Of a stretch of DNA of 10,231 bases, positions 5,474-10,231 are shown one piece after another. Under the pieces are notes generated by a model. That model was given only the letters and a program-made list of their open reading frames with translations, did not search any database and was not told the origin of the DNA. Source of the DNA: Myxococcales bacterium (GTDB taxonomy: Bacteria; Myxococcota; Myxococcia; Myxococcales; Myxococcaceae); contig PMBV01000181.1 of NCBI GenBank assembly GCA_003153055.1, positions 33,018-43,248 of the forward strand. The letters are read 5' to 3'. The translations under genes were made by a program, and so were the position numbers. The stretch's first letter is position 1; every line of letters starts with the position of its first letter.

Positions 5474-6640
5474 TCACATCCCTGGCAGCCGGGGCACCTG
5501 CCGGCGCTTGGACGCCTTGAAGTAGGTGCCCCAGCCCTTCTTCAACCAGTGGCCTACCACCGGGAGCGGCACCATCTGCTCCTTTGTCGCGTCGCGGTGG
5601 ATGAACGCGGCGCCGTTGCCCATGTCCAAGAGACAGGTGATGCCCAGGTGGGGCAGATAGCTTTCTCGGGTGGCGCCGCGGGCCTCGACGGAGGCGATGT
5701 TGGTCGCCGCCACTCGGGCCATGACCTCGGCCAGGTGGCCCTGCTTCGAGCGCCAGTCGGGGCCCTCGAGCGCGGCGGCGTCGCCGATGGCCCAGACGCC
5801 ATCGAGGCCCCGCACCGCGCAGCCCTCGTCGATTTGCACGAAGCCGGCCTCGTTGCGCGGGAGATCCGATGCCTTCACTACTGGATGCCCGTCCCCTCCG
5901 GGGAGGAAGACGACGAGGTCGCTCTCGAGCCGCGAGCCGTCCTCGAAGACGACGCCGTCCTTCTCGAAGGAGGCGATCTTCTTCCCGAAGCGCCGGCCGA
6001 TGCCGAGCTTCTCGAGCAGGCCCATCATGGCGCCGACGGCCTTCTTCCCCATGCGCTCACCCGGGCTGGGCATGGGGGCGAAGAAGGTGAGCTCGAACTT
6101 CTCCCTCAGTCCTCGGTGGCGGAGCAGCGTTTCGACATTGAACATGAGCTCGAACACCGGCCCACCCCGTACGGCCGAGGGGTCTTGGGGGTTCGCGCCG
6201 AAGCCCATCGCGATGCGGCCCTGCCCCCGAGCGAGGAGCGCCGCCAGCGCCTCCTGAGTGAGCGACACGTTCTCCGGTTCGCCGCCCAGGGTGCGGGTGT
6301 GCTCGACGCCCTTGGGCTTCATCCGGCCGGCGCCGAAGGCGATGAGGAGGTGATCGGCGGTGAGCGTCTCACCATTCACCACCGCGCAACGCTCCGCCCC
6401 CGAGATGGACTCGACGGTGCCCTCTCGAAAGTGGAAGCCGTGTCGGCGCGAGAGGTCGACGAGGTCGAGAAACCCGTCGGCGAGGGCCGTCTCTCCCGTC
6501 GGGACCCAAATCGACGTGGGGTAGATGAAGAGAAAGGAACGATTGGAGACCAGCGTCACCTCGAGCCCGCGCTGGCGGAGCTGGATGGCTGCCTCCAGGC
6601 CCGCGAACCCGCCTCCAAGGATGAGTGCGTGCTTGCCCAT
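5474..6640 (-). CDS. Sulfide:quinone oxidoreductase-like FAD-dependent oxidoreductase
   Basis: This 388-residue flavoprotein belongs to the pyridine nucleotide-disulfide oxidoreductase superfamily, on the sulfide:quinone reductase/NDH-2-like side. The N-terminal FAD-binding Rossmann loop is ILGGGFAGLEAA (7-18). A mid segment reads RGGPVFELMFNVETLLR (158-174), with MGKKAV further on. The second FAD motif is GVWAIGDAAAL (281-291, Asp287). The C-terminal part (KKGWGTYFK and basic residues) suits a monotopic membrane-associated protein. Only three Cys are present (85, 274, 336), and the segment after residue 146 where SQR carries a catalytic Cys has none. A true sulfide-oxidising disulfide chemistry is therefore doubtful. 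ATG 6640 is chosen because the Rossmann fold begins at once. No clear Shine-Dalgarno is seen, and an in-frame ATG at 6709 would add an unstructured Arg/Pro-rich leader. It is convergent with the decayed cytochrome gene. Confidence 0.82.
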   Translation of the reverse strand: MGKHALILGGGFAGLEAAIQLRQRGLEVTLVSNRSFLFIYPTSIWVPTGETALADGFLDLVDLSRRHGFHFREGTVESISGAERCAVVNGETLTADHLLIAFGAGRMKPKGVEHTRTLGGEPENVSLTQEALAALLARGQGRIAMGFGANPQDPSAVRGGPVFELMFNVETLLRHRGLREKFELTFFAPMPSPGERMGKKAVGAMMGLLEKLGIGRRFGKKIASFEKDGVVFEDGSRLESDLVVFLPGGDGHPVVKASDLPRNEAGFVQIDEGCAVRGLDGVWAIGDAAALEGPDWRSKQGHLAEVMARVAATNIASVEARGATRESYLPHLGITCLLDMGNGAAFIHRDATKEQMVPLPVVGHWLKKGWGTYFKASKRRQVPRLPGM

Positions 6641-6728
6641 GTCGATAGGAGACGGAGGCGGCCGCGAACGGTTCCGGTGAGGCTCGAGGCCTCGACGTCT
6701 GGCGAGCACCGGGCCTGCGTCATCTCGC

Positions 6729-6746
6729 CACGGAGGTCTCTCCGTG
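6729..6746. other. 7-bp perfect hairpin upstream of the flavoprotein gene
   Basis: CACGGAG (6729-6735) pairs perfectly with CTCCGTG (6740-6746) around the 4-base loop GTCT. It lies about 90 bp before the flavoprotein start on the minus strand, with no T-run on either side. It may be an operator, a leader hairpin or chance. Confidence 0.3.
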
Positions 6747-6937
6747 CCAACCCTCGGCTCCTCCCCACGGTGGTCCAGGTGGGCTTGGAATTGAGCCCGC
6801 CCGAGGCACTACTCGCCCACCCGGCCCTCGTGGCGTGTCTGGGTGGCGCTCGGCACGCAGGCTCGATTTCCCTCCGACGGGTCGCCGACTGGGGTCCTCA
6901 CCCGGGCGCTGGTTCAACGCGAAGGCGACGGCCGCTT

Positions 6938-6957
6938 CCTCCCCGAGATGCGGGAGG
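6938..6957 (-). terminator. Weak hairpin after the alpha/beta hydrolase gene
   Basis: CCTCCC (6938-6943) and GGGAGG (6952-6957) form a 6-bp GC stem with an 8-nt loop. It begins 13 nt beyond the hydrolase stop in the direction of transcription. No T-tract follows, so it is at best a weak or Rho-assisted terminator. Confidence 0.27.
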
Positions 6958-6970
6958 CGCACGAGGCGAC

Positions 6971-7741
6971 TCAAGCTCGAATGGTGCCGAGGTGCCGGAG
7001 GAAGAATGCTTCCCAGCTCGACCGCTCGAAGGCGGGGACCTCGCGGTGGCCTCCCTGGTTGGCGTGGAGCGTCTTCTCGGGCGATCCAAATGCCTCGAAC
7101 AGCGCGAGGGCCTCGTCGCGAGGGATGAGCTCGTCGTCCCATTGCATGGCGAACACCAGGGGCACCGTGATCCGCCTACCCGCCTGTGCGAGCGGTTGGT
7201 CGGCCCCGCCGACGCCTGCGCAGCCGAACACGGCGGCCTTGACCCGCGGCTCGCTGGCCACGAAGGGGATGCCGAGGAGCGCGCCCATCGACAGCCCCGC
7301 GTAGCCGACCGGCCCGAGCGGCCCCACGACGTCGAGCGACTCGATCGCGTCGAGCGTCGCGGTCCACTCTGGTTGCACGGCGGCGGCCCGTCGCATCGCG
7401 GTCTCGAGGGCTTCGCCTCGCATGCCTCCGGCCCGGGCGATCTGCTCGCGATCCCTGGCGCCGATGCGGGCGGCCTCCTCTTTCGACACGCGCGCTCCAT
7501 GCTCGGGCGCATCGATCGCGGCGACGGCGTAGCCCAGGCTCTTCACATAGCGCAGCGCGGCTCCCTCGATGGGAGGCGCCATCTTGTGCAGCCCGCCACC
7601 GTGCCCTATCAACACCAGGGGCCGAGGGCCGCGACCCTCCGCGGGAGTCCAGAGCATGCCCGGTACCACGTCGCCGGCGACCGTCAGCTCGAACTGTCGC
7701 GCGGTGACGCCATCCTTGGAGTGTTCCATCGTGATTTTCAT
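6971..7741 (-). CDS. Alpha/beta hydrolase (dienelactone hydrolase/esterase-like)
   Basis: This is a predicted cytosolic hydrolase of 256 residues with no signal peptide. The fold's landmarks are in order: VLIGHGGGLHK (43-53, oxyanion-hole region), AIDAPEHG (75-82), nucleophile elbow YAGLSMGA (Ser151), acid region WDDELIP (Asp202/203), and catalytic His in NQGGHREVP (His232). All triad residues are present, so it should be active. The substrate is not predictable; an ester, lactone or acyl compound is likely. ATG 7741 is preferred (MKITMEHSKDGV). ATG 7753 adds four residues and has a G-run too close to act as a good ribosome site. ATG 7729 is also possible. It is divergent from an AraC-family regulator with 72 bp between starts, a layout that often means the regulator controls the divergent gene. 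Confidence 0.87.
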   Translation of the reverse strand: MKITMEHSKDGVTARQFELTVAGDVVPGMLWTPAEGRGPRPLVLIGHGGGLHKMAPPIEGAALRYVKSLGYAVAAIDAPEHGARVSKEEAARIGARDREQIARAGGMRGEALETAMRRAAAVQPEWTATLDAIESLDVVGPLGPVGYAGLSMGALLGIPFVASEPRVKAAVFGCAGVGGADQPLAQAGRRITVPLVFAMQWDDELIPRDEALALFEAFGSPEKTLHANQGGHREVPAFERSSWEAFFLRHLGTIRA

Positions 7742-7813
7742 GGTGCGGAGCATTGCCCCCAAGCGCCGCGCCCCGTCTTGAAGAAAAGCGACAGGGCCAG
7801 CACACTCGCCGCG

Positions 7814-8698
7814 ATGACGGCCCCCCCGCGCGCTCTCCGACACCACGCTCCGCCGAGCCGCGGGATCCTCCGCCAATGGAAGGCCGACGCGCCGCAGCAG
7901 CGCCTTCGGGTCCTGCCGCCGGAGGAGCTCGCGCCCTACGTCCACCACTTTTGGTCCCTGCGCTGGTCGGTGACCGCGCCCATCGTCACGGAGGCCCTGC
8001 CGTACCCGTGCGTGAGCGTCGTCTTCGAGGAGCTCGCGGGCGTGGCACGCGCCGAGATCGCCGGGCCTCGCACCAGCCGGGTGACGAAGGTGGTGGTCGG
8101 CGAGGGCCGTGTGTTCGGGCTCACCTTCCGCCCCGGAGCGTTCGCCCCGCTCGCCGAGGGGAGCATGGCCAAGCTGACCAATCGGGTGGTTCCCGTCGGC
8201 GCGGTGTTCGGCGCTCGAGGCGAGCGTTGGGCCGAGGCGACTCACGCCGAGCCCGAGGTCGATGGCCGCATCGCGCTGGCCACCGCCTTCCTCGAGCCGC
8301 TCCTCCCCCCGCTGCCCAAGGAGGTCGAGCGCGTCCGCGACCTGGTCGAGGCGATGGCGAGCGATCGGTCGATCCTCAAGGTCGACGATGCGTACGGGGC
8401 AAGCGGGCTCGACGCGCGAACGCTGCAGCGACACTTCCGGCGCTTCGTCGGCGTGAGCCCCAAGTGGGCCCTTCAGCGCTTCCGCCTGCTCGAGGCCGTG
8501 GAGCGACTCAAGGCTCCCAACCCGCCCTCGCTCGCCGAGCTGGCCGCATCATTGGAGTACGCCGATCAAGCTCACTTTGCGCGGGACTTCCGGCGCATGA
8601 TTGGAGAGACGCCGAGGCGCTTCGTCGCCCGGTTTCACGGCGAGGGCGATGAAGAGGAGCGCGGCGAGCGGGCGCCACCTTTCGCGAGAGAGCGGTGA
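7814..8698 (+). CDS. AraC-family transcriptional regulator
   Basis: This is a cytosolic transcription factor of 294 residues. The N-terminal sensing half (about 30-175) reads LAPYVHHFWSLRW, EALPYPCVSVVFE, VFGLTFRPGAFAPL and LTNRVVPVGAVFG. That is the layout of the AraC subgroup with a DUF6597-type ligand domain. The C-terminal DNA-binding half (about 185-275) has two helix-turn-helix units, GLDARTLQRHFRRFVGVSP and then ADQAHFARDFRRMIGETPRRF, the AraC signature. A charged tail of about 20 residues follows. ATG 7814 is the start nearest the conserved region. The same frame stays open far upstream, but that part is antisense to other genes. Its stop lies 4 nt before the rph start, so the two are almost certainly cotranscribed. 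It is divergent from the hydrolase gene. Inference: it senses a small molecule and controls rph and perhaps the hydrolase. Confidence 0.9.
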   Translation: MTAPPRALRHHAPPSRGILRQWKADAPQQRLRVLPPEELAPYVHHFWSLRWSVTAPIVTEALPYPCVSVVFEELAGVARAEIAGPRTSRVTKVVVGEGRVFGLTFRPGAFAPLAEGSMAKLTNRVVPVGAVFGARGERWAEATHAEPEVDGRIALATAFLEPLLPPLPKEVERVRDLVEAMASDRSILKVDDAYGASGLDARTLQRHFRRFVGVSPKWALQRFRLLEAVERLKAPNPPSLAELAASLEYADQAHFARDFRRMIGETPRRFVARFHGEGDEEERGERAPPFARER

Positions 8699-8702
8699 GC
8701 CG

Positions 8703-10231
8703 ATGAGTCGTTCCGTGTTGGGTTTCCAGGAGATCGACCAGACGCAGGTCACCCTCGTCGGCGGCAAGGGCGCGAACCTGGGAGAGCTCTCGCGGATCGA
8801 CGGAGTCCGCGTGCCCCCTGGCTATTATGTGACGACGCTGGCCTTCCGGCGCATGCTGGCTGAGGCGCCGTCGATCGACGCCCGGCTCGATCGGCTGTCG
8901 CGGCTCGAGCCCGACGATTGGGAGGCGATCCAGGCGCTCAGCGCGGAGCTCCGGCAGACCCTCGAGGCCACCGCCATCCCCGGGGAGCTCGCGGCGGCGA
9001 TCACCCACCCGCTCACCCGCCTCGGCGAACACATCCCCTACGCCGTTCGTTCCAGCGCGACGGCGGAGGACTCGCCCACGGCCTCCTTCGCGGGCCAGCA
9101 GGACACCTCCCTGAACGTGGTGGGGCCGGCGGCGATTCTCCAGCACGTCAGCCGGTGCTGGGCCTCGCTCTTCACCGAGCGGGCCGTCACCTACCGCCTG
9201 CGGAACGGCATCGACCACCGCAAGGTCCAGATGGCCGTGATCATTCAGCAGATGGTCTTCCCCCATGCGGCCGGCGTCCTGTTCACGGCCGACCCGGTCA
9301 CCTCCAACCGGAAGGTCGCCTCGGTGGAGGCCTGCTTCGGCCTCGGCGAGGCGCTGGTGTCTGGCCGAGTGAACGCAGACGTGTACCGGGTGCGCGACGG
9401 CGAGGTGGTCGCCAAGGCGCTCGGCACCAAGCGGCTGGGCATCTACGCCTCGCGTGAAGGTGGAACGCGCGAGCAGGCCATCGAGCCGGAGCGGCAGGGG
9501 CAGCCAGCGCTGACCGACGCGCAGGTCGTGCGGCTCGCGGAGCTGGGCCGGACGATCGAAGCGCACTTCGGCCGCCCGCAGGACATCGAATGGTGCCTGG
9601 TCGACGATGGTTTCCAAATCGTCCAGAGCCGGCCGATCACCACCCTGTTCCCCATTCCCGTGGCTGGCGATCGAGAGAACCACGTCTACCTCTCGGTGGG
9701 TCATCAGCAGATGATGACCGACCCGATGAAGCCCCTGGGGCTCTCGCTATGGAAGCTGACGGCGCTGCGGCCCATGTTCGACGCCGGCGGGAGGTTGTTC
9801 GTCGACGTCACGCAGGACCTCGGCTCGCCAACGAAGCGCGCGGCCCTCCTCGACGGCGCGGGGAGATCCGATCCGCTGATGAGGGACGCGCTCGAGACCA
9901 TCCTCGAACGCGGCGACTTCATTCGATCACGGAACGACGAGGACCCCAGCGTGGCGCCGGCCGGCGGCGCTCCAGCCCCCATCGAGACCGATCCGGCCAT
10001 CGTCGAAGAGCTGATCGCACGAAACCAGGCCTCCATCGCCACCCTGAAGCGCGACATCCGCGGGAGGTCCGGTACGGCGCTGCTCGACTTCATCCTGGCG
10101 GACCTCCAGGAGCTGAAGCGGAGCTTGTTCGACCGGCGAAGCTTCCAGGTCTTCATGACGGCGATGGAGGCCACCTGGTGGCTCAACGAGCGGCTGCAGG
10201 CCTGGCTGGGCGAGAAGAACGCGGCCGACAC
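8703..10231 (+). CDS. rph: Rifampicin phosphotransferase (Rph), N-terminal 509 codons, truncated by window edge
   Basis: Rph inactivates rifamycins by moving the beta phosphate of ATP to the ansa-chain hydroxyl via a swivelling His domain. The visible part holds the ATP-grasp domain (about 1-315) and much of the rifampicin-binding domain (from about 325). Landmarks are LVGGKGANLGELS (Lys22), YAVRSSATAEDSPTASFAGQ (Arg116), CWASLFTERAVTYR, VIIQQMVFPHAAGVLFTADP, and DIEWC...VQSRPITTL (Glu296, Gln308, Arg310). The diagnostic stretch QQMMTDPMKPLGLS separates Rph from PEP synthase. From memory, the sequence follows Listeria Rph closely. The C-terminal swivel-His domain lies outside the window. ATG 8703 starts 4 nt after the AraC stop, with a GGTGA 4 nt upstream as a weak ribosome site. 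I see no actinobacterial-style rifamycin-associated promoter element. Resistance activity is inferred from family. Confidence 0.92.
   Translation, partial: MSRSVLGFQEIDQTQVTLVGGKGANLGELSRIDGVRVPPGYYVTTLAFRRMLAEAPSIDARLDRLSRLEPDDWEAIQALSAELRQTLEATAIPGELAAAITHPLTRLGEHIPYAVRSSATAEDSPTASFAGQQDTSLNVVGPAAILQHVSRCWASLFTERAVTYRLRNGIDHRKVQMAVIIQQMVFPHAAGVLFTADPVTSNRKVASVEACFGLGEALVSGRVNADVYRVRDGEVVAKALGTKRLGIYASREGGTREQAIEPERQGQPALTDAQVVRLAELGRTIEAHFGRPQDIEWCLVDDGFQIVQSRPITTLFPIPVAGDRENHVYLSVGHQQMMTDPMKPLGLSLWKLTALRPMFDAGGRLFVDVTQDLGSPTKRAALLDGAGRSDPLMRDALETILERGDFIRSRNDEDPSVAPAGGAPAPIETDPAIVEELIARNQASIATLKRDIRGRSGTALLDFILADLQELKRSLFDRRSFQVFMTAMEATWWLNERLQAWLGEKNAAD

Larger units (their letters stand above)
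6641..6970. other. 330-base intergenic stretch, no gene seen, small hairpins
   Basis: This gap lies between the hydrolase stop and the flavoprotein start, both on the minus strand. None of the frames crossing it resembles a protein. It holds three small inverted repeats: CCTCCC/GGGAGG (6938-6957), GGGCT/AGCCC (6781-6798) and CACGGAG/CTCCGTG (6729-6746). The first and third have their own entries. A promoter for the flavoprotein gene must lie here if it is transcribed separately, but I cannot point to one. Confidence 0.45.

Noticed and set aside
6843..6970. A short plus-strand stretch (LTRALVQREGDGRFLPEM) that looks protein-like.
   Set aside because: No start, ribosome site or family match, and it runs on antisense to the hydrolase gene.
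7780..7806. TTGAAG and CACACT with a 17-nt spacer as a promoter for the AraC gene.
   Set aside because: The -10 matches only half the consensus, and the predicted start would fall almost on the ATG.
5426..7813. Very long plus-strand upstream extension of the AraC gene frame.
   Set aside because: It is antisense to the flavoprotein and hydrolase genes and low in complexity. The AraC homology begins only after ATG 7814.
8508..10231. Minus-strand open frames of 398 and 175 codons.
   Set aside because: They are antisense to the well-supported AraC and rph genes and show no recognisable domains.
1..10231. CRISPR arrays, tRNA or rRNA genes, insertion sequences and integron attC sites.
   Set aside because: None is visible: no regularly spaced repeats, no cloverleaf-like segments, no transposase or integrase motifs.

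Overview
The window is GC-rich bacterial chromosome, with long spurious open frames opposite the real genes. The gene content suggests a soil deltaproteobacterial lineage, most likely a myxobacterium (Myxococcota). It includes a hydrogenase-4-like antiporter operon led by an HTH/PTS-EIIA protein, a sigma-54-type promoter, and drug-inactivating enzymes. No rRNA or other taxonomic marker is present, so this placement is inference.

Region 1 (1-3578, minus strand) is the start of an operon read right to left. It begins with a regulator that joins an excisionase-type helix-turn-helix to a PTS EIIA domain (2910-3578). A complete HyfB/HycC-like membrane antiporter subunit follows (925-2913), sharing an ATGA overlap with the regulator gene. 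A second NuoL/NuoM/HyfB-type subunit comes next (911-1) and runs out of the window. These are proton-pumping or ion-translocating parts of a complex I/hydrogenase-4-related membrane complex. The hydrogenase-like or ferredoxin subunits would lie beyond the left edge.

Region 2 (3579-5473, plus strand) is an accessory patch. It holds an AAC(3)-I-type aminoglycoside acetyltransferase gene followed by a hairpin, then a 388-base gap. At its right end the gap carries a near-consensus sigma-54 promoter, preceded by repeated TGGCAG boxes. That promoter is placed to drive a small NifX/NifB-family protein with a histidine-rich tail. Just downstream lies a decayed, multiply deleted gene for a cytochrome bd-like (ubiquinol oxidase subunit I-type) membrane protein.

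Region 3 (5474-7741, minus strand) has a sulfide:quinone-oxidoreductase-like flavoprotein and, 330 bases upstream of it, an alpha/beta hydrolase with an intact catalytic triad.

Region 4 (7814-10231, plus strand) has an AraC-family regulator divergent from the hydrolase. It is followed after 4 nt by the first 509 codons of a rifampicin phosphotransferase (Rph), cut by the right edge. The tight regulator-rph pair with a divergent hydrolase looks like a locally regulated drug-response unit. Together with the AAC(3)-I homologue, the window encodes two different antibiotic-inactivating enzyme families within about 5 kb.
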